A stretch of 9,585 bases of DNA from Dehalococcoidia bacterium (GTDB lineage: Bacteria > Chloroflexota > Dehalococcoidia > Dehalococcoidales > G020351185): positions 1 to 9,585 of the forward strand of contig DAOWJL010000072.1 of NCBI GenBank assembly GCA_030640385.1, in the 5' to 3' direction. Shown piece by piece: positions 1 to 6,215 of the stretch. Made by a program: the position numbers and the translations under genes. The notes under the pieces were generated by a model. The model was not told where the DNA came from and searched no databases. It saw only the letters and a program-made list of their open reading frames with translations. How positions within the stretch are numbered: position 1 is the stretch's first letter; the number at the start of each line of letters is the position of its first letter.

Positions 1-64
1 CGCATTGGATGATCATTGCTCATCCCAAAGCGCTTGAGTATTTGGAAGTGAGATTGACATTTCT

Positions 65-715
65 TTACGCATTCTCGCTACTTTGTGAGATAGGTTTGGC
101 TTGGTTGTCCCTTTGCCCCAGATATCTATACATATAAATTAGCCTGTATATAACCACGAGGTTGGTAATAGCGGCTATAGTGATAAGGCAGAAATAAGCT
201 TGCCCGATAACTGCCCCAAGCATTATTAAAAAAAGCCTTATGTCACGTGAGGCGAGGGATTTGAGTCCCTTATCGAAGAGGTGCCGATGATTCGGGCTAA
301 CACGAGCCCTGGTGTAGCTAATACAGATGGTGCCGGCAATAGCTAGAAAGCCGGCGATCCAGATTCCGGGATAACTCTCATGAGATAAAGACCACAGGGT
401 AAGGCCCAGCACTATCAGGATATCGGCATACCGGTCAAGCACAGAGTCCAGAAAACCACCAAATTCCGAGGTCATACCCTTGAGCCGGGCTAGGCTGCCA
501 TCTATACCATCAACGATAGATGACAACTGAGCTAAGAGCCCCCCTATTATATTCTGGCCGAGAATGAAACTGAGAAAAGACATTAGTGCGATGCAAAACG
601 CTGCCCAGGTCATCTGATTGGGTGTTACTTTTGTCCTTGCTAATAGCCGTGCCATCGGCTCTGACATTTTCCTATTTATGTGTCTGGAAACGTAGCCATT
701 GTATATAGTCTCCAC
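65..715 (-). CDS. CDP-alcohol phosphatidyltransferase, DIPPS-like
   Basis: Integral membrane enzyme of the CDP-alcohol phosphotransferase family, which moves a phospho-alcohol from a CDP-alcohol to an acceptor alcohol and releases CMP. The full signature is visible: D69xxD72-G73xxA76-R77-x8-G86-xxx-D90-xxx-D94, with all four metal-binding or catalytic Asp present. Hydrophobic segments lie at about 36-60, 96-110, 116-134, 160-170 and 172-192. The N-terminus (VSRHINRKMSEP, then LLARTKVTPNQMT) resembles the phosphotransferase half of IPCT/DIPPS proteins, which joins CDP-inositol to inositol-1-phosphate. The start is GTG at 715-713. A Shine-Dalgarno AAGGAGG lies within the last codons and stop of the upstream cytidylyltransferase gene, and the intergenic gap is 9 bases, so the two genes are co-transcribed and probably translationally coupled. 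Family assignment is firm. The substrate is inferred from the neighbour; an inositol or other phospholipid synthase is the main alternative. Confidence 0.88.
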   Translation of the reverse strand: METIYNGYVSRHINRKMSEPMARLLARTKVTPNQMTWAAFCIALMSFLSFILGQNIIGGLLAQLSSIVDGIDGSLARLKGMTSEFGGFLDSVLDRYADILIVLGLTLWSLSHESYPGIWIAGFLAIAGTICISYTRARVSPNHRHLFDKGLKSLASRDIRLFLIMLGAVIGQAYFCLITIAAITNLVVIYRLIYMYRYLGQRDNQAKPISQSSENA

Positions 716-724
716 CCTTGACTT

Positions 725-1447
725 TTACCTCCTTGCCAGCTCCAAATCCTCTTTAGTATCTACATCGATCCAAGAGGAGCCGCTAACATTGCAGGTATCA
801 AAGTTATGCCCTTGGCTGATCAGAAATCGAATGACGTCACTGACTTCAACGTTGATGCCACAGTATTGAGCAAGCTCGTCTATAGCCTTGAAGAAATTCT
901 CAGTAAGGAGGAAGATCCCTGTGTCAATAGCATCCCAGAAAACAAGTTCTTTGCCAATGTCCTTAATACAACCAGCACCATCAACAATAACCTTTGTTGC
1001 CTCGGCCAGTTGATGGTGCTGAGACGGCGTGTAATCAATGCAGAGTGTTTCATTGAGAACCTGTCTATCCAAAAGACGCTTGACCATCTTTCGCTCAACC
1101 AGGTGGTCTCCCATACAGAGAACAACTGGCTCTCCTTGAGCCCACTCTCTAGCCATAAATACTGAAATAGCGTTACCACCAAGATAATCGGAGTTATAGA
1201 TATATTTCAGCCTCACACCAAAATCGCTACCATTGCCTACCAAATCTATTATCTTGTCTCCTAAGTAGCCAACTACAATCGCTATGTCACTGATGCCGGC
1301 GGCAACCAATGCCTCAATAGGGTATCTTATTAACGGTACGTCATTTACGGACAACAGAACTTTAGGGTAGGCAATAGTCAGGATTCCTAAGCGATCACCA
1401 TCACCAGCAGCCAGGATAATGCCTTTATGGATTCTTTTTTTGAGCAA
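725..1447 (-). CDS. Inositol-1-phosphate cytidylyltransferase-like nucleotidyltransferase
   Basis: Soluble sugar-nucleotidyltransferase fold of 240 residues, predicted to activate a phosphorylated polyol as a CDP derivative for the membrane transferase encoded just downstream. Visible motifs are the NTP-binding loop LAAGDGDRLG (12-21), the catalytic-type lysine K29 in YPKVLL, the metal-site GDH at 113-115, IGKELVFWDAIDTGIF (164-179) and the C-terminal WIDVDTKED (226-234). The IGK-x-L-xx-WDA-x-DTG and W-x-DVDT-x-ED blocks are what I remember of the cytidylyltransferase half of IPCT/DIPPS, and this separates it from generic glucose-1-phosphate transferases. The start is TTG at 1447-1445; AGGAGG lies about 12 bases upstream, slightly far. 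It is the first gene of a two-gene operon under the promoter at 1559-1587. A nucleotidyltransferase acting on another polyol phosphate, such as glycerol phosphate, remains possible. Confidence 0.82.
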   Translation of the reverse strand: MLKKRIHKGIILAAGDGDRLGILTIAYPKVLLSVNDVPLIRYPIEALVAAGISDIAIVVGYLGDKIIDLVGNGSDFGVRLKYIYNSDYLGGNAISVFMAREWAQGEPVVLCMGDHLVERKMVKRLLDRQVLNETLCIDYTPSQHHQLAEATKVIVDGAGCIKDIGKELVFWDAIDTGIFLLTENFFKAIDELAQYCGINVEVSDVIRFLISQGHNFDTCNVSGSSWIDVDTKEDLELARR

Positions 1448-1558
1448 GATACAACCTCGCCTCCTGCTGAATAAAGATGCCGAAGTGCTCGTACTGAAGT
1501 TAAGAAGTAACTACTTGCGATACTTGATATGCCTTGTCAGGTGCGGGCGACTAACACT

Positions 1559-1587
1559 ATATTAAGGGGAATAAGGCAATTTGTCAA
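1559..1587 (-). promoter_or_regulatory. Sigma70-type promoter of the IPCT/CDP-alcohol transferase operon
   Basis: On the minus strand, TTGACA (1587-1582) is followed by a 17-base spacer and TAATAT (1564-1559). TATAGT, overlapping the -10 with a 20-base spacing, is a weaker alternative. The predicted transcript starts near 1551, giving a leader of about 100 bases before the TTG start at 1447. Confidence 0.6.
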
Positions 1588-1682
1588 CCGGGTGTAATAA
1601 GAATTTAGTTGGCTAATTAACTCCCTTTTGGGACGTTGAGGCAGTTACTGCCTTATTATCCGTCTAACAATCCATCCCCCTG

Positions 1683-1709
1683 CCCCCTTCCTTTTCCAAA
1701 GGAAGGGGG
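1683..1709. repeat. Perfect 12-bp hairpin within the intergenic element
   Basis: CCCCCTTCCTTT (1683-1694), loop TCC, then AAAGGAAGGGGG (1698-1709), with no mismatch. It forms a strong hairpin on either strand. No T-tract follows on the plus strand, so it is better read as the left subterminal stem of the element than as an intrinsic terminator. Confidence 0.7.
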
Positions 1710-1846
1710 AATTGTAGAAAGAGGAGTTTCCCCCTCTTTTAGCATCTCCCCCACTTTCGTGTGGTGTGTATAATCTCGTCTTTCTTTATGGGGTGGGGTA
1801 TATAAAGGGAGGTTTGGAGGGACTTCGTCTCTCCATTATAATCTTT

Positions 1847-1872
1847 CCCCCTCTCCTTGTAAGGAGAGGGGG
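1847..1872. repeat. Perfect 12-bp palindrome at the right end of the intergenic element
   Basis: CCCCCTCTCCTT (1847-1858) and AAGGAGAGGGGG (1861-1872) are exact inverse complements separated by only GT. In a folded single strand the inner T-A pairs would open to make the loop. Its composition mirrors the hairpin at 1683-1709, which supports a single element with related ends. Confidence 0.7.
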
Positions 1873-1920
1873 ATAAAGGGGATGAGGTTGTTATAAACAT
1901 AAGCCTCTACTCACGAATAG

Positions 1921-1949
1921 TTGCGTGCTTTTTATCTTGTTGCTACAAT
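1921..1949 (+). promoter_or_regulatory. Sigma70-type promoter of leuS-proC-cvpA
   Basis: TTGCGT (1921-1926), a 17-base spacer, then TACAAT (1944-1949). The predicted transcript starts near 1956, leaving a leader of about 28 bases. That is too short for a T-box or other leader attenuator, so this leuS shows no sign of tRNA-dependent leader control. Confidence 0.6.
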
Positions 1950-1983
1950 GAGGGCTAATTCGGAAGGATTACACTAATACGTT

Positions 1984-4092
1984 ATGACAACTGACTACAA
2001 TCCACAGGAATTTGAAAAGAAGTGGCAAAACAGGTGGGCTGAGGACAGGCTCTACGAGGTCAGCGAGGATAGCAAGAAACCCAAGTGGTACGCACTGACA
2101 ATGTTCCCCTATACCTCCGGCGACCTGCACATCGGCCACTGGTATGCCATGGCGCCGTCCGATGTCCACGCCCGTTTCAAGCGGATGCAGGGCTTTAACG
2201 TGCTGCACCCGATGGGTTTCGACGCCTTCGGGCTACCGGCGGAGAACGCGGCTATCAAACGCGGTATCCACCCCTATAAATGGACGATGCAGAACGTAGA
2301 CAATATGCGCCGCCAGCTGAAGAGCATCGGTGCCATTTACGACTGGAGCCGCGAGGTCATCACCTGCCAGCCGAAATACTATAAATGGACCCAGTGGTTC
2401 TTTCTCAAGCTTTACGAGAACGGCCTGGCGTACCGGGGCAAGGCACCGGTTAACTGGTGCCCCCAGTGCCAGACGGTGCTTGCCAACGAGCAGGTGCTGG
2501 GCAGCGGTGATTGCGAGCGTTGCGGGACGGCGGTAGTCCGCCGCGACCTTGAGCAGTGGTTCTTTCGCATCACCAGATATGCCGACGAACTGATGCAGCA
2601 CGAAGGCATCGATTGGCCTGAGCGTATAAAGATAATGCAGCGCAACTGGGTGAGCAAGAGCGCCGGTACGGATATCTCTTTTGCCCTTGGCCATCCGGCG
2701 GCAGATGATAAGGAAATCCGGGTGTTTACCACCCGCCCGGATACTATATTCGGTGTTACCTTCATGGTGCTGGCGCCGGAGCACCCACTGGTCGCCAGGC
2801 TGACTTCGCCTGATAAAAAAACTGAGGTTGAGGCATATATCGCCAAATCACGGCGGCTGACGGAGATAGAAAGGCTATCCACCGAGAAGGAAAAGGACGG
2901 CGTATTTATCGGCGCCTATACAACCAACCGCCTGACCAGGGAAAAGGTGCCCATCTGGATTGCCGATTACGTCCTACTCGGCTACGGGACGGGGGCGGTA
3001 ATGGCGGTGCCGGCTCATGACGAGCGCGACTTCGCCTTCGCTAAAAAATACAACCTGCCCATCCGGGTGGTGATAGCGCCACCGGAATGGCAGGGGGATA
3101 AACTGGAAGAAGCCTATATCGAAGCCGGTACTATGGTCAATTCAGGGCAGTTTGATGGCCTTCACAGCGAAAAGGGGGTTGAAGCCGTTTCAGATTTTCT
3201 GGAGGAAAAAGGCTGGGGCGGGCGGGCGGTAAGCTACAAACTGCGCGACTGGCTCATCTCACGCCAGCGCTACTGGGGTGTGCCGATACCGATGATTTAC
3301 TGTGATAAGTGTGGCATCGTCCCCGTAGCGGAGAAGGAGCTGCCGGTGCTGCTGCCTGAGGACGCTGAATTCAAACCCACCGGCGAATCACCATTGAAGT
3401 ATAACGAGCAGTTCGTCAATACCACCTGCCCCGAATGCGGCGGTACCGCCAGGCGCGAGACAGACACCATGGATACGTTTATATGCTCCTCGTGGTATTT
3501 CTTACGCTATACCAGCCCCGATATAGATGATGTTCCCTTTGACGAAAGCAATGTCAAGTACTGGATGCCGGTGGACCTTTATACCGGCGGTGCCGAGCAC
3601 GCCGTGATGCACCTGCTCTACGCCCGCTTTTTCACAAAGGCGATTCGGGATATAGGGCTGGTTGACTTCGGCGAGCCTTTCAGCCGCCTGTTTAACCAGG
3701 GGATAATTATCGCCCAGAAACAGAAGATGAGTAAATCAAAAGGTAACGTGGTCAACCCGGATACCTATGTCTCCGAGCTGGGGGCGGATACGGTGCGCGC
3801 CTACCTGATGTTCGTAGCCCCCTGGGAGCAGGGTGGAGAATGGAACGACAGCGGTATCAGCGGTATCAGCCGCTGGTTCAACCGGCTATGGAAGCTGCTG
3901 CTGGAACCATATAATCCAGATGGTACTGTAAATAATGAGATTAGGCTAGGATTAGAGCAAGCCTTACAACGTGACACACATCAAGTCATCAGGAAGGTTA
4001 CTCAAGATCTTGAAAGACTACGATTTAACACAATGATAGCGGCACTTATGGGATTTACCGGTCGCTTAAATGGAGTAAAGGAAGGCCGTTAA
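1984..4092 (+). CDS. leuS: Leucyl-tRNA synthetase, interrupted by an in-frame stop
   Basis: Class I leucyl-tRNA synthetase, which charges tRNA-Leu with leucine in the cytoplasm. Visible are HIGH at 49-52 (SGDLHIGHW), a CxxC...CxxC zinc-type pair at C159/C162 and C177/C180, the editing-domain threonine-rich segment TTRPDT (249-254), the editing aspartate in AHDERD (D349), and KMSKS at 581-585. The reading frame hits TAA at 4090-4092 after 702 residues, inside the anticodon-binding helical bundle, whereas the family usually has about 800-860 residues. The rest of the protein follows in the same frame up to 4443, so this is a single nonsense codon and not a frameshift. From about 3905 codon use turns AT-rich. 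ATG at 1984 is the only sensible start, since TAA lies in frame at 1975; GGAAGG at 1962-1967 is rather distant. As written, the product would lack part of the anticodon domain and all of the C-terminal domain. Confidence 0.93.
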   Translation: MTTDYNPQEFEKKWQNRWAEDRLYEVSEDSKKPKWYALTMFPYTSGDLHIGHWYAMAPSDVHARFKRMQGFNVLHPMGFDAFGLPAENAAIKRGIHPYKWTMQNVDNMRRQLKSIGAIYDWSREVITCQPKYYKWTQWFFLKLYENGLAYRGKAPVNWCPQCQTVLANEQVLGSGDCERCGTAVVRRDLEQWFFRITRYADELMQHEGIDWPERIKIMQRNWVSKSAGTDISFALGHPAADDKEIRVFTTRPDTIFGVTFMVLAPEHPLVARLTSPDKKTEVEAYIAKSRRLTEIERLSTEKEKDGVFIGAYTTNRLTREKVPIWIADYVLLGYGTGAVMAVPAHDERDFAFAKKYNLPIRVVIAPPEWQGDKLEEAYIEAGTMVNSGQFDGLHSEKGVEAVSDFLEEKGWGGRAVSYKLRDWLISRQRYWGVPIPMIYCDKCGIVPVAEKELPVLLPEDAEFKPTGESPLKYNEQFVNTTCPECGGTARRETDTMDTFICSSWYFLRYTSPDIDDVPFDESNVKYWMPVDLYTGGAEHAVMHLLYARFFTKAIRDIGLVDFGEPFSRLFNQGIIIAQKQKMSKSKGNVVNPDTYVSELGADTVRAYLMFVAPWEQGGEWNDSGISGISRWFNRLWKLLLEPYNPDGTVNNEIRLGLEQALQRDTHQVIRKVTQDLERLRFNTMIAALMGFTGRLNGVKEGR

Positions 4093-4130
4093 ATTAGTCA
4101 AAGTGCTTGGCAAAATGTTATTAAAACACT
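3905..4130 (+). other. AT-rich mosaic patch within leuS
   Basis: By hand count, 3911-4130 is about 38% GC, while the adjacent leuS sequence on both sides is visibly near 60%. Codons switch abruptly from CTG/GGC/GCC/CGC to TTA/CTA/GGA/ACA/CAA/AAT and back. The patch still encodes the expected LeuRS helices (HQVIRKVTQDLERLRFNT), and it contains the stop codon. The 10-base sequence CTGCTGCTGG occurs at 3895-3904 and again, in the same frame, at 4135-4144. This fits a small recombined segment from a divergent donor, though the CTG repeats could simply be leucine codons. Confidence 0.6.
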
Positions 4131-4443
4131 GCTCCTGCTGCTGGCGCCGACAGCCCCCCACCTGACCGAGGAGCTATGGCAGCGAATCGGCAACGATTAC
4201 AGCATCCATAACCGGCGCTGGCCTACATGGGATGAGGAACTGGCGAAGGAAGAGGAGATTACCCTGGTGGTGCAGATAAACGGCAAGATGAGGGATAGGT
4301 TAATCGTGCCGGCATCAATAACCGAAGACGAAGCCCGCAATCTGGCGCTTGAAAGGCAAAAGGTGAAGGCTTACACTGAAAACAAAACGATTATCAAGCT
4401 GATTTATGTCCCCAAGAGGCTTATAAACCTGGTGGTTGAGTAA
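4093..4443 (+). pseudogene. leuS: leuS 3' remainder after the in-frame stop
   Basis: The same frame as leuS continues for 116 codons after the TAA and ends at its own TAA (4441-4443). It reads as the normal LeuRS C-terminus: the LLLLLAPTAPHLTEELW helix of the anticodon-binding domain, an RRWPTWDEE segment, then the small C-terminal domain with VVQINGKMRDRL and a VPKRLINLVVE-type ending. With the stop codon counted as a residue, the full protein would be 819 residues, a normal length. No in-frame ATG, GTG or TTG with a ribosome site lies near the beginning; the ATG at 4115 is out of frame. Independent expression is therefore unlikely. Either the stop is a base-call or assembly error, or it is a real lesion, or it is read through. 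Confidence 0.88.
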
Positions 4444-4445
4444 AT

Positions 4446-5246
4446 ATGAAGATAGCTTTTATCGGCGGGGGAAATATGGGGCGGGCGATGCTGTCAGCCA
4501 TTCTGAACGAGGGCTTAGCCACCCCGCAGGATATAGCCGTCAGCGACAAAAATAAGGGGTGCCTGAAGCAACTAAAACAGGGTTTTGACGTTTATATTAC
4601 TGAAGTTAACCTTGAAGCTGCTTCCAGAGGTGATATCGTGGTGCTAGCCGTCAAGCCGCAAAACCTGGATGAGGTAATGACAGAGATTGGTGGCCAGCTA
4701 AACCCCCGTCAACTTGTACTATCCATAATCGCCGGTAAAAGTGTTGCCACACTGAAACAGGGACTCAAGCACAAGGCTATCGTCCGTGCGATGCCCAACA
4801 CTCCAGCCCAGATTGGCATGGGGATGACAGTCTGGACGGCTACTGAAGGGGTAAGCGAAGAGCAGAGGGCATCGGTTGGCTCCATCCTTAAAGCTATGGG
4901 CAAGGAACTTTATGTAACGGATGAGCAATATATAGATATGGCGACGGCAATAAGCGGCAGCGGTCCGGCTTACGTCTTTCTCTTCATGGAGTCCCTGATA
5001 AACACCGCGGTGGATATGGGTTTGCCGCCGGATGAAGCCCGGGAGCTTGTTCTGCAAACGGTAGCGGGTTCGGTGGAATATGCCGCTAAATCGGATAAGG
5101 GACTGGCTCAACTCAGGGAAATGGTTACCTCGCCCGGTGGCACCACCGCCGAAGCTCTGAAGGTATTTGAAAATGGTAAGTTTCCAGAACTGATGAAACA
5201 GGCGGTAGCCGCCGCCTACAAACGGGCAAAACAATTAAGGGGTTAG
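4446..5246 (+). CDS. proC: Pyrroline-5-carboxylate reductase
   Basis: Last step of proline synthesis: NAD(P)H-dependent reduction of 1-pyrroline-5-carboxylate to L-proline in the cytoplasm. All 266 residues look complete and normal in length. The N-terminal Rossmann fold shows IGGGNMGRAM (6-15) and VLAVKPQ (66-72). The substrate and dimer regions show RAMPNTPAQIG (114-124), ISGSGPAYVFLFME (169-182) and MVTSPGGTTAEALKVFE (226-242). The ATG lies 2 bases after the leuS terminal stop, with no strong Shine-Dalgarno site, so normal translation probably depends on coupling to leuS. With leuS terminated early, about 350 bases of untranslated RNA would precede proC, and polarity could lower its expression. 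Assignment is secure from the motif set. Confidence 0.96.
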   Translation: MKIAFIGGGNMGRAMLSAILNEGLATPQDIAVSDKNKGCLKQLKQGFDVYITEVNLEAASRGDIVVLAVKPQNLDEVMTEIGGQLNPRQLVLSIIAGKSVATLKQGLKHKAIVRAMPNTPAQIGMGMTVWTATEGVSEEQRASVGSILKAMGKELYVTDEQYIDMATAISGSGPAYVFLFMESLINTAVDMGLPPDEARELVLQTVAGSVEYAAKSDKGLAQLREMVTSPGGTTAEALKVFENGKFPELMKQAVAAAYKRAKQLRG

Positions 5247-5249
5247 GAA

Positions 5250-5738
5250 ATGAACTGGCTGGATATAATTCTACTGGTAATGCTATTTGTGCCGACCTTT
5301 ATCGGGCTAAGAAAGGGGCTTATAAAAACGGCTCTATCCTTTGCCGGTTTACTTATAGGCATCGTCCTGGCCGGTAATTTCTATAAGCCTGTCTCCAGGA
5401 TATTCGGCTTTATCGATAACGAGAATGTAACCTATATCCTCGCTTTTATACTGATACTGGCGCTTGTTATGGTGGCAGCCTTTCTGCTGGCTCGCCTGCT
5501 TAAGTCTGTTCTAAACCTAACAATGATGGGTTGGGTTGACAATTTCGGCGGCGGCGCCCTCGGTTTTCTTTTCGGCTTCTTATTCCTGAGTGCCATCCTG
5601 GCTACATGGGTAAAGTTCTTCGGCAGTGATCTTGTTACCGAATCATTTCTGGGCAAAGTAATGCTTGATTATTTCCCTCTGGTACTGGGGCTGCTGCCCG
5701 GCGAGTTTGATGCCATCAAAGATTTCTTCCAGCCATAA
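5250..5738 (+). CDS. cvpA: CvpA family membrane protein
   Basis: Small integral membrane protein of 162 residues with four clear hydrophobic segments at about 4-20, 24-42, 62-83 and 98-120. It carries the family's recognisable patterns: an N-terminal NWLDIILL and GLRKGLIKTALSFAGLL, and the GWVDNFGGGALGFLFG segment (94-109) that matches the usual Gly-rich turn before the fourth helix. CvpA was named for colicin V production; its biochemical role is unclear, with links to envelope integrity and stress. The gene begins 3 bases after the proC stop, with AAGGGG just upstream, so it belongs to the leuS-proC unit. The C-terminus is short and ends in a likely amphipathic PGEFDAIKDFFQP tail. The family call is good; function cannot be assigned further. 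Confidence 0.85.
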   Translation: MNWLDIILLVMLFVPTFIGLRKGLIKTALSFAGLLIGIVLAGNFYKPVSRIFGFIDNENVTYILAFILILALVMVAAFLLARLLKSVLNLTMMGWVDNFGGGALGFLFGFLFLSAILATWVKFFGSDLVTESFLGKVMLDYFPLVLGLLPGEFDAIKDFFQP

Positions 5739-5742
5739 TGCC

Positions 5743-5770
5743 AGATAAATAAACATCCGTTTATTTATCT
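5743..5770. terminator. AT-rich perfect hairpin after cvpA
   Basis: AGATAAATAAAC (5743-5754), loop ATCC, GTTTATTTATCT (5759-5770): a perfect 12-bp stem beginning 4 bases after the cvpA stop. It lies between convergent units, with the ferredoxin gene ending at 5874 on the other strand. It has no GC-rich core and no T-tract, so it is not a canonical intrinsic terminator. The position suggests a transcript-end or RNA-stabilising structure. The interval 5771-5873 shows nothing further. Confidence 0.4.
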
Positions 5771-5873
5771 CTGATTTGTACAGTCAATTCACGAAGGCAG
5801 GCTGGAATCAAAGACAGGTATTTGTCAATCTGTACTGCTAGTATTAATAACCGTCTATCTGATATTTTATATA

Positions 5874-6140
5874 TTAATCAGTTTTTGGCGTTTCCCCGGG
5901 GTGCAATCCCTGCCACTTCTCCAGAAGCTGTTCTTTTGTTTCCTCGTGTTCCGGGTCGGGAATACAGGAATCCACCGGGCAAATCTCGACACACTGCTGG
6001 GTTTCATGGCTGCCGACACACTCGGTACATCTATCGGGGTTAATTATATAGATAGTTTCTCCCTCGGAGATTGCCTGGTTAGGACACTCCGCTTCGCAAG
6101 CTCCGCAACTGATACAATCCTCAGTAATCTTGAATGCCAT
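5874..6140 (-). CDS. 2[4Fe-4S] ferredoxin, Alvin type
   Basis: Small electron carrier of 88 residues that should hold two [4Fe-4S] clusters. The first motif is C9xxC12xxC15xxxC19-P; the second is C38xxC41-x8-C50xxxC54-P. The 8-residue insertion between the second and third ligands of the second motif, plus a charged helical tail (about 61-80), marks the Allochromatium vinosum (Alvin) subtype, whose clusters differ strongly in redox potential. An extra cysteine, C59, follows the second motif. The ribosome site AGGAGG lies 10 bases before the ATG, the best on this strand. It sits 75 bases after coaD on the same strand and may be the last gene of the coaD unit or have its own promoter. Which redox enzyme it serves cannot be read from this window. 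Confidence 0.93.
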   Translation of the reverse strand: MAFKITEDCISCGACEAECPNQAISEGETIYIINPDRCTECVGSHETQQCVEICPVDSCIPDPEHEETKEQLLEKWQGLHPGETPKTD

Positions 6141-6185
6141 AGAATTTTTTCCTCCTGAATTTGCTACTTAAATTAATTCCAATTA

Positions 6186-6198
6186 AGGGAGCTTCCCT
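6186..6198 (-). terminator. Weak hairpin after coaD
   Basis: Read on the minus strand: AGGGA, loop AGC, TCCCT, followed by TAATT. It lies between the coaD stop and the ferredoxin gene. The 5-bp stem and short T-run make it at best a leaky terminator or a processing site. Confidence 0.25.
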
Positions 6199-6215
6199 GA
6201 TAGCTCTACATCGTA

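Larger units (their letters stand above)
1668..1890. repeat. Intergenic MITE-like element of nested inverted repeats
   Basis: A non-coding block of about 223 bp built from G-run and C-run palindromes. Its ends form an imperfect inverted repeat: CAATCCATCCCC (1668-1679) against GGGGATGAGGTTG (1878-1890), with one substitution and one single-base gap. Inside are a perfect 12-bp stem (1683-1694/1698-1709), a 7-bp stem (1718-1724/1733-1739), a 9-bp stem with one G-U pair (1815-1823/1827-1835) and a 12-bp near-loopless palindrome (1847-1858/1861-1872). I see no transposase and no clear target-site duplication. It most resembles the non-autonomous palindromic repeats scattered between genes in many bacterial genomes. 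It lies between the divergent promoters of the IPCT operon and leuS, so it may also insulate them. Confidence 0.6.

Noticed and set aside
1..64. Start of another minus-strand gene (ATG at 16-14) or a 15-codon peptide (ATG at 60-58)
   Set aside because: Only five codons of the first are visible, with a poor ribosome site. The second stops after 15 codons. Neither can be supported from this window.
806..1165. A plus-strand open frame opposite the cytidylyltransferase gene
   Set aside because: It is antisense to a gene with strong motif support, and its translation shows no recognisable family features.
1638..1654. Small hairpin AGGCAG-TTA-CTGCCT as a terminator
   Set aside because: The stem is short, has no T-tract on either strand, and no gene ends here.
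1668..1890. A CRISPR array in the repetitive gap
   Set aside because: The repeats are inverted and of different sequence and spacing. There are no regular direct repeats with unique spacers.
1891..1983. A T-box or leader attenuator upstream of leuS
   Set aside because: The predicted leader is only about 28 bases, and no specifier stem or T-box sequence is visible.
2233..2882. Minus-strand open frames opposite leuS
   Set aside because: They are shadows of the GC-rich leuS codons, without motifs or ribosome sites.
4115..4117. ATG as a restart for the leuS C-terminal part
   Set aside because: It is out of frame with the C-terminal coding sequence and has no convincing ribosome site.
4086..4131. 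A frameshift as the cause of the leuS break
   Set aside because: 4090-4092 and the terminal stop at 4441-4443 are in the same frame as ATG 1984, and the protein aligns with the family on both sides. This is a nonsense codon, not an indel.
5778..5835. GTACAG (5778-5783) and CTGTAC (5830-5835) as an operator pair near the ferredoxin 3' end
   Set aside because: The six-base arms are 46 bp apart in a 3'-end region, with no promoter nearby. Probably chance.
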